DNA of 64,000 nucleotides, taken from contig OX246741.1 in NCBI GenBank assembly GCA_945910005.1, forward strand, positions 7,754,611-7,818,610, written 5' to 3'. Below are positions 1-12,300 of this stretch, piece after piece. The stretch's first letter is position 1. Every line of letters begins with the position of its first letter. A model generated the notes under the pieces. That model ran no database searches and was not told the DNA's origin. It saw only the letters and a program-made list of their open reading frames with translations. The DNA comes from Isoperla grammatica (lineage: Eukaryota > Arthropoda > Insecta > Plecoptera > Perlodidae). Both the position numbers and the translations under genes were made by a program.

Positions 1-92
1 TGCAGTAGACTATGTGGGAAAAGATTGCAAATAATCCCTCCCTAACTCCATGTTCTAATTGGCATGAAAATGAAATACATCAACTAGCCTAC

Positions 93-312
93 CTCTAATG
101 TCGGTTTGTTTCCAATAAGCTGCTTGTAGACTCGATCGGCTTTCTCCAGTAAAGAGTTGATCGCTGCGACTGTCTTCTTCCGATCGTCATCGTTCTCTAT
201 GGGGTCGACAGCGCAGCACGCTCGGGCAGTCAACGTGTAGTCGAACTTGGCGTACTTGCAGAACCCACAGGCATGGCACAAGAACGGGTCCTTTTCGTCG
301 TAGTTGATAGCC
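93..312 (-). CDS. UBR4: UBR4 exon 53 (last visible)
   Basis: Residues 3713-3786, beginning [19 protein letters not shown]. It completes the CxxC series begun in exon 52 with CHACGFC and a later Cys-Cys pair (ACCAVDPIE), so a zinc-bound fold is likely. Acceptor TTTAG at the right edge, donor GTAGGC at 92-87. Ends on a whole codon after a TLE tripeptide; the next exon is not in the window. Confidence 0.94.
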
Positions 313-1641
313 CTAAACAACAAACAAGTTAACTTTACGACTAAACCTTAAATGACTTACGTTCACTAGAAAATAGTAATGAAACAGCAAATTGAAAAAT
401 AGCCTGAAAGGGCAAACTCTACAATCTAAATGCTAGATATCAACAATGTTGGATGGTTGGATATTTGTGTGGGGGGATGGGGGGGGGGGATGTGAGTAGG
501 ATCCAGCAGTCTATCTGAATATATTAAAGCTGACCAATTTCAGAGTTAAAAACAACAATAAAACATTAGGTTGGAATTCATAGTTGGCCCCTACACCTAG
601 GGGCACCCATTTGTTGCTATGGATTTGTTTTGTTTATGGGAAAATTTTTCAACATGAATTTTTTTTTCTTTTTTTTGGAATCACACAATTTTCAAGTTTC
701 TTTCTTTTTATAAGTATCTACGACAGTTTTACATGAAATGTACGCAGACGTACTCGAAAATTTTTCAATCACTTTAAAATTTTCCTACATGAATTTTTTT
801 TTCAAATTTTTTTCTTTTTTCCAACTGACAAATTTTCCAACAAGTGACAAAAAAAAAAAAAAAAAAAAACGGACTCATCCCAAAAAAGTCGAGTTTTCCA
901 AGAAGTGACCTGCCCAAACGTGACAGCCAGCAGCGGCTCAAGGCCGCGTGAGCGGTCTTGTTTTACTGTATATTGTACCATATTTATACACTATTCTAGA
1001 TGACATGTAATATACCCCAGACACAATACTGTGCGAGGGGTCAACATTACGAAATAAAAACTAACTAAAATACATCTTGGTACATTTAGTCATTTCAATG
1101 TCCTGACATCCTCTTTTTTTGGAATCAAAAATAATTTCTAACATCAATTTTGATAAATAATGTCAACATTTTGTTATTTGTGAAACAATGCAACTGTTTT
1201 CCAAGGATGTGCACACACAACAAGACGTGACTCACCTGCACTTGTGACACTGGAAGACGTTCTCCCCGCAGTTGGCGCACACTCCCGGGTTGGCCGGCAC
1301 AGAGGCGGAACAACGCGGACACTGGAGCGTCTCGGACGAGGCCTGGATGTTCTCGTAGAAGTCGGCGTACTCGATCATCAGGTTGCACGCCACGATCGGC
1401 AGGGGGAACTCCATCTTCACCTCCGTCTGGCCGGCGGTCAGGGTCACCTTCTTGGCCTTGTGCCACATCGCTGTAACATCAAACCTCATTTAGTCATGGA
1501 TAAATGGTACATACTGAACTGTTTTTTATCATATGCCCACATTTGGCTTAATCAGGCCATCATGTAAGATCTGGTCAACCAGTAGAGTGTATATCTAATC
1601 TGGACATAATTATAAAAACACTCTAGTTAACTGGAAAATAT

Positions 1642-1724
<83 letters not shown>

Positions 1725-4700
1725 CTTTATTCAATAGAACATATGGCATTTATACATAGATAAATACATTAGTTATAGAATGCGTCAATTAAAACTAAAT
1801 TAAAACTAAAAGTCCATGTAGTCTTTAACAGTATATGGGCACATCTGGACTAGGTAATTTTTAAGATGAAACTTGAGGCCGCGCCTGGTCATGTCCTTGA
1901 GGTGGCTTGGGAGCTTGTTGTACAGGATGATGCTTGAATACGCTGGATTTCTGTTTACTAAGGCTAAGTTATGCGATGGAATATGAAAATCTTTTTTACG
2001 TCTGGTATCGTGGTCGTGGATATCTTTATTAGTGAGGTGAAGACTGTGTTGAATTGCGTAAAAAAAAAAAAAAAAAAAACACTGTACACTGTACAGTGTA
2101 CACATTGTACAATTTTAACTGTGTGAGTCCTACAGTGTTTTTATTATTAATCTGGACATGGTACCTTGAATATGAAAACGATAACGTTTGTAAGAAATAA
2201 ACAAATTGGACGTTTTGGTGATAGGGATGTAAAACACATGTTGGCAAATTTAATAGATGTAACAATTTATTGAGGAACAGAATGGTTTGCCTGGGAATGA
2301 GATAGGAGAAAACATTAATGGTGAACCAATTATTAATGATCATGTCATTGTGGTCCTTTTCAATTTCATGTGCAAGTCTACTGTTAAAACGTTAATAATA
2401 AATTGATTAAATATTCGAGGAAAAGTGTGGGGGGGGGGGGGCATGTGAATAACATTTAAATGGTCCATCATATAAAAATTAAATTAAAAAATAAAGACTT
2501 ATATATGTAGTACATATTACACTCGAGAACTCCGAACACGTAAGGTAGCTTTTAGCTTAACTTCGCCTAATAAAGACCATTTATTATTATTATTATTATT
2601 ATTATTATAAACGTTGAGCAAATTGTAATTAAGGTAGCGGCCGTATTACAAATTGATTTGCGAGAGGAAGAAATAGAATCGGCCCACAGGTTGCCATCGC
2701 GAAACTCAGAATACCCTAATACAATAATTGTTCAATTGGCTTCGAGGAAGATGCGAAACGCACTTGTGTCAAAGCGTCGCCAGTCAATTACAAACAAGCA
2801 ATTATTTGGGAATCATTGTCGGTCGGAACTTAGCGTGAGAATAAGGGAAAATCTCTCGCCGTACTACAAGAATCTGCTGTGGAGAGCTAAGCAAAAATCA
2901 AGAGAAGTAGGATATAAGTTCGTGTGGTGGAGTAACGGAAAAATTTTAGCGAAAGAAAACGAATCTTCTCGTCGTGTGTTGACAATCAAGTCAGTTGCTG
3001 ACCTTTGCAAGCTGAGAAACGAACAATTGCCAGTCACGTAAGTTGTCTGTCACACAAACACCTCATCTACGTCGATTAAGCTATTTTCATGGACATAACC
3101 GATTTGGACTCTGACCTACAGATAAGTTGTAATACCGTTGCTTGTTTTGATGACTGGGTTTGTGATGATTCTGGTTTAACATGTGTTCATTTAAATGTGC
3201 GATCGATAGCGGCTCACTGGGATGAGTTAAACATAGTTCTTAGTTCTTTTAATGGTAAATACGACTTGCTTCTTCTCAGCGAGACGTCTTTACCGGACAA
3301 TCAACACAACTATCATTTAAATGGTTATGACTCCGTATGTAATTCTAGAATCGGAAGGAGAGGAGGAGGATTACTTTTATTTTTTAGATCTACTTTAAAA
3401 TTAGAAAATATTAAGTTTGCTTTTGTTTCTTTTGAAGGTATCGCAGGTGTTATTACTTTAGATAATGTAACTAAGATTGACATGCTCTGCGTATATAGAC
3501 CCCCTGATAACAATGCAAAAAATGATTTTATTGATGAAATAGACCGCCACATAAAGGGTAACCATAAAAACAAATTCGGGCTCTTCATGGGAGATATTAA
3601 TTTAAATCTCCTCGACGTAAATAATCCGTATGTACAGTCTTATGAAAGTGTTTTAGCATTAAATGGATACTTAAAATGTATACACGTTCCGACAAGAGAA
3701 GAATTTGTCCGAGACGAATTAAAAGTTAGCTGTATTGATCACATCTATATTCGTGGAATAATAAAAGGAAAAGTTAAAGCTGCGGTAATAACATCGAAAA
3801 TTTCAGATCACTATCTTACACTCGCATCACTTGGCGTTGGAACCTTAAGTAACAGAGACGATTTGTTGACAGAAAACATAACTGTACGTTTAAATGAACA
3901 TAAACTATTAAAAGAATTGGAATATGTTAATTGGGTAAACTTGTTGCACATAAACCGCTGTGAAGAGCTTTATGATCGAATATGTAACGAATTTGACAGC
4001 TGTTACAAAAGGTCACAATATACTTCACATGTGCGTAGTAGAAATAAAACTCCAAAATCATGGTTAACACCCGCGTTACTCCAAAATATGAAAAACAGAG
4101 ACAAATTATTTAATCAGTGGAAGAGCTGTAATCCATTAAATCCAAATAAAAGATTATATAGAGACAATTACAAAAAATCTAGGAACAAGGTCAATAAAAG
4201 TATACAAGTAGCTAAGGTGAATTATTATAGGGAAGAGATTAACAAAAGTAAAGATGATATAAAAGGAACCTGGAATATAATAAACAAAGTATCAGGACGG
4301 AAAACCAAAGATCCCGTTGATGTAGTAATAAACAAGTATTTAGGCAAAAAACATACTCACGAATATATAGCAAACCAGTTCGCTGACACTTTCGTACAGG
4401 AGGTGGAGGACGTAACGCATGACTGCTATTTATCTTGCGGGCCAGAAGATAGTATAAAAACTAATGTGCAATCAATGTGGTTGCCTCCAGTAGAAGTAAG
4501 CACAGTAGAGAAAATAATTGATAATTTAGATATTAATAAACAACCAGGTTTCGATGCAATTAGGGTGTTGGACATTAAAAACATAAAAAGTGAGATTTCT
4601 CCAGTTATTGCGCATTTGATTAACTTGTCAATCAAAGAGGGGAAGGTTCCACAAAAAATGAAAGTGGCCATAGTAAGGCCAATTTATAAAAAGAATGACC

Positions 4701-6349
4701 ATATGTGCTTTTCAAATTATCGTCCAATTGCAATATTATCAGTAATAGAGAAAATCTTAGAACGTTATATAGCTGACCGTCTCATAAATTATTTAACTAA
4801 ATTTAAAATAATAAATAATAAGCAGTTTGGGTATCAGAAAGGAAAAAGTACTGAGGAACTCCTGCTTCAATTCACAAATTTAATAAATACAAAGCTTAAT
4901 GAAAACTTACATGTTATTGCAATGTTTGTTGATTTTACGAAAGCCTTTGACACCATAAGTCACGTAAAACTTTTGGAATCATTAGAAAAAATTGGAGTTA
5001 GAGGCAACGTTTTGAAATGGTTCAATAGTTATCTAAGCAACCGAACATTAACAGTGAAAATAGGGAAAACTTTTAGTAACATTAAAAACGTTCAATCAGG
5101 AGTTCCCCAAGGTTCTATTCTGGGACCACAGTTTTACATAATTTACGTAAATGAAATTGGGAATATAATTAAAAAGTGTGCAGCTTTTTTCTTTGCTGAC
5201 GATTCAGCAATTGTTGCAGTGCACAGAGATCTCGCGACAGCTACAATCTATATTAATGATGATTTCCGTAACTTACAATGCTGGACACATGATAAATCTT
5301 TAGTTGTCAATTCGTCAAAAACTAAATTCGTGCATATTTGTATGCCACTTAATAAAGATAGGAAAACAGAAATAAAGATAAAGTTTCATTCAATAGATTG
5401 TATTCATAATATGGCACTAAAATCGAAATCTGGTAATATTTGCAATTGTCAAAAACAAATTGAATCGGTGCTTGAACATAAGTACCTAGGAGTTTTAGTA
5501 GACAAGGATTTTTCTTGGAAGTCTCATATTAATATGCTATGTAAAAAACTTCGTTCTTGTGCATACCAGTTATATAATTTAAAATCAATATTACCTTTTG
5601 GTTTGATCCGTGTCGTTTATATTGCTCTGGTGGAGGCAACCATATCGTATGCTATTCTGTCTTGGGGAAACGCGTCAAGGTATATTTTAAATAACTTGTT
5701 AAATTTACAGAAAAGTATACTCTTATTGATTTACCCCCGCAGTACATATGACATTCAACCAGACTTTCCGTTCATCTACAGTTTCTATTCTATTTTACCT
5801 GTTGATTTACAATATAATTACCGTTTAATAATTAAGCATTTCTTTGACTCAACCTACAAACGACCCTACATACATTCGAAAATCACCCGATCAGCGACAA
5901 AGGGACATTACATTGTGCCTTTGTCACACAATAAGTACGGCGATCGTCGTCTGCAGTCTGTGGTACCACGAGTATTTAATTCACTGCCAGGAGGTCTATT
6001 ATACGCAGACAAATTGTCAACTATTAAACGGCAATGTAGATTATATTATTTGAATTATTTAGAGAATTAGTCATGGTAAATTTATATTTGTATATATAAT
6101 TATGATTGAACGAACCACTTATTGTATTTATGCTATTTCTTGTATTTCACTACTCTCTTTGTATTTCTATTTAACCATAAATTATATTTAAATTACATAA
6201 ACTATATATCATAAATTATATCTTTTGTGTGTCACGACCAGTCCGCATACTGCACTTTAATTATATGACTGTCCCACTGACAAACCACTATGTGGTTTAG
6301 TGGGAATTAAAACAATTTCTCATATTGTACGTATGTGTGAAACGATTTA

Positions 6350-6391
<42 letters not shown>

Positions 6392-9300
6392 ATCTTGTAA
6401 TACTACAAAGTAGCTGCTTAAGACTGACCTGGTTTGTTCTTCAGCTCCACCACAGCCTGCACGGAGCGGTTGTTGTAGAAGATGTTGATGGTTCGTACCA
6501 TCTTGGTGCGCTTCAGGTCACCGATGCGCAGCGTAATCTTGCTGATTGTGTGGCTGCCCACCAGCTTCACTATCTGGGTAGTGGTCGTGAACTTCGAGTC
6601 AATCTAGACAAGGGAACATTAACATTTCATTACGTGGCTTATAGGCAAATATAGATTTCATTTGATTTAGTACTACAAAATCACACATTTTTATAGCAAA
6701 TTCAGACCATTTTAAGATTGTTTCAATCAATTATGTAAAGCGAGGAGAGATAAATTCAAAACCAGAAAATTCTCGCAAATGTTGAATATCCCCCGAAGGC
6801 GGAGTTACCTTGATGGAGGACAGCTTGATGGACGAAAGAGGCACCTCCGGGTTGTTACAAACCAGGCACGGCTCGCTCTCCAGATAATAACCGTCCAGCT
6901 CGACAAACTGAGCCAGATGTCCGTACAGGTTGGCATTCGGGTGCTGTGCAAGCACTTCGTTCTGAGCGCGTAGCACGCTCACCGCTTGCTCCATGCATTC
7001 GCTCAGCTGTGAACAACACAAGGTCACATAGCTTGAGCTACCGTCCACCGTTCACTTGGTCATTATACTACGAGACTACAAACAAAACTAATATAATCAA
7101 AGGAATATAAATAAAGAAATATAAGTTAAAATGATACTTTGGCAGAGTGGAACAAATACGTCATACAGGCCTATCAAACAATTAGACCAACCAAGCTGAG
7201 TTTATTTCAATAATAATGATTGGCCAATCAAGATTGATCATGATTAGATTAATAATAACTATTAAATAATCATTTACTGTAAATAAACATAACGTCAACT
7301 TTCAGTCTAAGCCTATTGTAAGAAAATAATATCCAGTTTCTTACATGCTTAACCAAAAGTTCTGGTACCTTCTTTGAGCTTTGCGTGGTTTTGAGTGAGA
7401 AGTATCCGAGCAGGTCGACAAATTGTGCCGCCTTGCGACCGTACGCCGGCAGCTGAGGCCACAGATGCCACAGTAGGTCTAACAATGCCTCCTGTTCATT
7501 GGGCAGAGAGTTCCTGGTAGGAGAGAAATTGAATTAGGTGGACAATTATTTGTACACAACTTGCTTATACAGGGTAGGGATGACGTCGAGTAGTAAACAT
7601 TGAAACTGCTTAGAAATCTTAGGAATTAACTGCTCCAACAACGACAAATATAGTACCCTATATAGGCAACCCAAGACTACCTTACACATGCTTTCGTCAC
7701 AGGCGAGGCACTCATAGCCAACCAGCGAACTGCCCGAGACAATAGGGAGCTTGCAATAACGTCATTTCCGGTATCGCACGGTAGCCATACTGAGGTACTC
7801 TGTAAACATTTGTTTACGTTCTTCCGACACTTCATTGTTGCAATATTGCAGATGTCCTTTGACTGACACATCAACTGTTTTCAAACAAAGGTTCCGTATT
7901 ATGACTGAAAACAAAATAAGAACGCGTAAACTCTGTTTGAAGACAATCATTTGCATGTGTTATCATTTTTTTGAACTTTTACCTGCACACTTCAATCTAT
8001 ACGGCTTGAAACTGTGATATTTCCTGGATAACCTATGTGTCTTCTATTGACAGAACAAATGTAAACAAACAATGTGTACCTCATAATGGCCGCCACGTGA
8101 CGTCTATTGAAAGCTACCTATAGCGCGCAAATACCGATCGCTGATTGATACAAATACCTCGCCTGTGACGAAAACATATGTCAGGTTGTCTTGGGTTGCC
8201 TATACAAGCATTCAACCTTTGTAAACATAGTTGACAATGTTTTTCTGTGAAAAGTGGTTAGTTGGTGAAGATAGGTTGTGATCACCAGTAACTTGAATCT
8301 AGGCTGTAAGGAGAAAGAAACACGTAATACTCACTTGTAGATGGCGAGTACAAGCGAGTGTGCCTGCCAACGCACAGTGGTTGCGTTAGTCTCCAGCAGG
8401 AACGTGCGGACAAACTGCGAGAGAAGTTCTCGCGAGACGTGCTTGTTGAGTTGGGCCACCAGCGCGACGCACTGGGCCTCTTCGAATCGGGCTTCGGTAT
8501 CGGAGTCTTCGGACTTCTCGCGGTCTTTGCGATCCTTGCCAGTCTACACAAAAAACAATTCATTCACTCAAGTTTAAATTTCCTAATGTATAAATAATTA
8601 ATTGATTGTTGGGATAGGTGCTTTGGAAAGAAGAAAGGACACCAACAGCTCACCTGAGCATGGTAGACAACCATGCTAGAAATAGAACACATCACATGAC
8701 GTGTTTCAATGTGCTCTACTTCTCATAAGATCACCTACCACATTTCAGGTGTGAGTTGGTCTCCTTTCTCTTTTTCTCGAACAATATATAATTAGTTTCT
8801 TCTGATTCGTAGCCGTTGCGAAATTAGTTAGAAGCTGAGATAATAAAGAACAGATCTTTATCGGCTAAGGTGTTCCAATGAACTAGCTGACCAACAATTT
8901 ACCTGTGCACTTGACGAAGCGTTCTTATTGGCGCAGATGGCGCACTGCAGCAGTTGCAGTATGGTCGGCGACACTCCCTCGTCCAGCTGGCAGCTGACTT
9001 GCAGCAGGAACGCCAACACGGCCTCGTCGCGAACGCAGAAGCGCTGCCAGTTGCCGGTCCGGCTGGTGGCCACCTCAACGCAGGCCTTCAAGTGTTCGAC
9101 CAGCTCGACGAGAGAGTCGTACGGTAGACCGAGGGCGGTCTGTGTGCCCACCTCACTCTCGCAGCACTGGTTCACACACTGAAACGTTGCACAGTTAATT
9201 ATCTACCACATTACTAGCAAGGTTATAGGCCACAGGAATTGACAACTGTAGCAATAGTTGATTTCTGTTAGTTTTAGGCCTAAGTGATTTGTCACATTAA

Positions 9301-12300
9301 TACAAATAAATCCCCTGAAACTTCTTTATAAGGATGGTACATTCCCAAGTTGGTATAGGAACTTTATAACCTCAAAAACAGTTTATAAATCATTTTGTTT
9401 TAAAGAAGTTGCACTATATAAATATAAATAATAATATTAATAACCATATATTTTTAATACCCTGTCTAGTAGAGTATTCCTTATAGAAGGCTTACAGAAA
9501 TTCTCTCCAAAAATGAAAATAATAAATCGTCGATCGTCTCAACAATTGATAACAGACCTGCACTAAACCTGACTGAAGCCTACCTTCATGTGAGACTCGA
9601 GCGCGTGCAGATCACGCAGCTGCCGGTACTTGTCCTTGTTTCCGCAGATGAAGAGCAGCAGCTTGCGGACCTGGTGCCTCACGAAGGGCGTCTGCTGCGT
9701 CATCATGTACTCGCACAGGTAGTAGAACTGTTGCCTACCTTCATGTGAGACTCGAGCGCGTGCAGATCACGCAGCTGCCGGTACTTGTCCTTGTTGCCGC
9801 AGATGAAGAGCAGCAGCTTGCGGACCTGGTGCCTCACGAAGGGCGTCTGCTGCGTCATCATGTACTCGCACAGGTAGTAGAACTGTTGCCTACCTTCATG
9901 TGAGACTCGAGCGCGTGCAGATCACGCAGCTGCCGGTACTTGTCCTTGTTGCCGCAGATGAAGAGCAGCAGCTTGCGGACCTGGTGCCTCACGAAGGGAG
10001 TCTGCTGCGTCATCATGTACTCGCACAGGTAGTAGAACTGTTGCCTACCTTCATGTGAGACTCGAGCGCGTGCAGATCACGCAGCTGCCGGTACTTGTCC
10101 TTGTTGCCGCAGATGAAGAGCAGCAGCTTGCGGACCTGGTGCCTCACGAAGGGGGTCTGCTGCGTCATCATGTACTCGCACAGGTAGTAGAACTGTTGCC
10201 TACCTTCATGTGAGACTCGAGCGCGTGCAGATCACGCAGCTGCCGGTACTTGTCCTTGTTGCCGCAGATGAAGAGCAGCAGCTTGCGGACCTGGTGCCTC
10301 ACGAAGGGAGTCTGCTGCGTCATCATGTACTCGCACAGGTAGTAGAACTGTTGCCTACCTTCATGTGGGACTCGAGCGCGTGCAGATCACGCAGCTGCCG
10401 GTACTTGTCCTTGTTTCCGCAGATGAAGAGCAGCAGCTTGCGGACCTGGTGCCTCACGAAGGGCGTCTGCTGCGTCATCATGTACTCGCACAGGTAGTAG
10501 AACTGTTGCCTACCTTCATGTGAGACTCGAGCGCGTGCAGATCCCGCAGCTGCCGGTACTTGTCCTTGTTTCCGCAGATGAAGAGCAGCAGCTTGCGGAC
10601 CTGGTGCCTCACGAAGGGCGTCTGCTGCGTCATCATGTACTCGCACAGGTAGTAGAACTGTTGCCTACCTTCATGTGAGACTCGAGCGCGTGCAGATCAC
10701 GCAGCTGCCGGTACTTGTCCTTGTTGCCGCAGATGAAGAGCAGCAGCTTGCGGACCTGGTGTCTCACGAAGGGCGTCTGCTGCGTCATCATGTACTCGCA
10801 CAGGTAGTAGAACTGTTGCCTACCTTCATGTGAGACTCGAGCGCGTGCAGATCACGCAGCTGCCGGTACTTGTCCTTGTTGCCGCAGATGAAGAGCAGCA
10901 GCTTGCGGACCTGGTGCCTCACGAAGGGCGTCTGCTGCGTCATCATGTACTCGCACAGGTAGTAGAACTGTTGCCTACCTTCATGTGAGACTCGAGCGCG
11001 TGCAGATCACGCAGCTGCCGGTACTTGTCCTTGTTGCCGCAGATGAAGAGCAGCACCTGGTGCCTCACGAAGGGCGTCTGCTGCGTCATCATGTACTCGC
11101 ACAGGTAGTAGAACTGTTGCCTACCTTCATGTGAGACTCGAGCGCGTGCAGATCACGCAGCTGCCGGTACTTGTCCTTGTTGCCGCAGATGAAGAGCAGC
11201 ACCTGGTGCCTCACGAAGGGCGTCTGCTGCGTCATCATGTACTCGCACAGGTAGTAGAACTGTTGCCTACCTTCATGTGAGACTCGAGCGCGTGCAGATC
11301 ACGCAGCTGCCGGTACTTGTCCTTGTTGCCGCAGATGAAGAGCAGCAGCTTGCGGACCTGGTGTCTCACGAAGGGCGTCTGCTGCGTCATCATGTACTCG
11401 CACAGGTAGTAGAACTGTTGCCTACCTTCATGTGAGACTCGAGCGCGTGCAGATCACGCAGCTGCCGGTACTTGTCCTTGTTGCCGCAGATGAAGAGCAG
11501 CAGCTTGCGGACCTGGTGCCTCACGAAGGGGGTCTGCTGCGTCATCATGTACTCGCACAGGTAGTAGAACTGTTGCCTACCTTCATGTGAGACTCGAGCG
11601 CGTGCAGATCACGCAGCTGCCGGTACTTGTCCTTGTTGCCGCAGATGAAGAGCAGCAGCTTGCGGACCTGGTGCCTCACGAAGGGCGTCTGCTGCGTCAT
11701 CATGTACTCGCACAGGTAGTAGAACCACGCCTGGTGGAAGGTGGACGCGAGCGGCGGAGCGTTGTCCGCCTGCTTCTGCACCTGGTACGGCAGGCGCAGC
11801 GCCATCTCCGTCAGCAGCTGCGGGTAGTTCTCGAAGACGTCGCTCGCGTGTCCCTTCACGTACTGGCGCTGGAAGAAGGGCGACATGTCGGGCGGTGACG
11901 TGGTGAGGTGCGGCTTGAGAAGGGCGCCTCCCAGAATGTTGCCCGTCTCCTCCGCGGCCGAACTCTTCCAGTACTGGAGCAGAGACTTGAGCAGCGTCAG
12001 GCAGTAGTCGATCACGCCTGCCTGCATCAGCATCGTCGCTGTGGTCTGCGCTACGAAGGTGGAGTTGTCGTTGCCAGCCTTGGAGCTACTCTTGGAGCGG
12101 GACATCAGGACGCCTGCAACACAATATCAATATTGAATATTAGCATTGATGAACTATATGCTTCAAAACTATTCAAAATAATTTTAATCTTTGAAATTTC
12201 TCAAAATTTGTATAATCTAACCACTCAGTTATGGGAGCTAGTTTTCAATGCGAGACATTAAACCATTTCTTATGTGCTTCATTGCAATAACGGCTCCAAA

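Larger units (their letters stand above)
2609..6389 (+). mobile_element. CR1/Jockey-like non-LTR retrotransposon, 5' truncated, with poly(A) tail
   Basis: Carries the C-terminal part of ORF1, an uninterrupted ORF2 of 993 codons, a roughly 280-bp 3' UTR and a 38-nt poly(A) tail (6352-6389). Inserted antisense to UBR4 in intron 51. The 5' edge abuts a (TTA)n microsatellite. I found no convincing target-site duplication. The open ORF2 and long pure A tail suggest a fairly recent insertion. Confidence 0.88.

Noticed and set aside
1244..1567. 107-codon plus-strand ORF
   Set aside because: Antisense shadow of UBR4 exon 52.
9496..9557. Candidate micro-exon between UBR4 exons 46 and 47
   Set aside because: It has AG and GT edges, but its length breaks the frame into exon 47 and its translation does not match the missing segment.
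9928..10646. Repeated ORFs within the 155-bp array on both strands
   Set aside because: Copies of the exon 46 end in changing frames; not separate genes.
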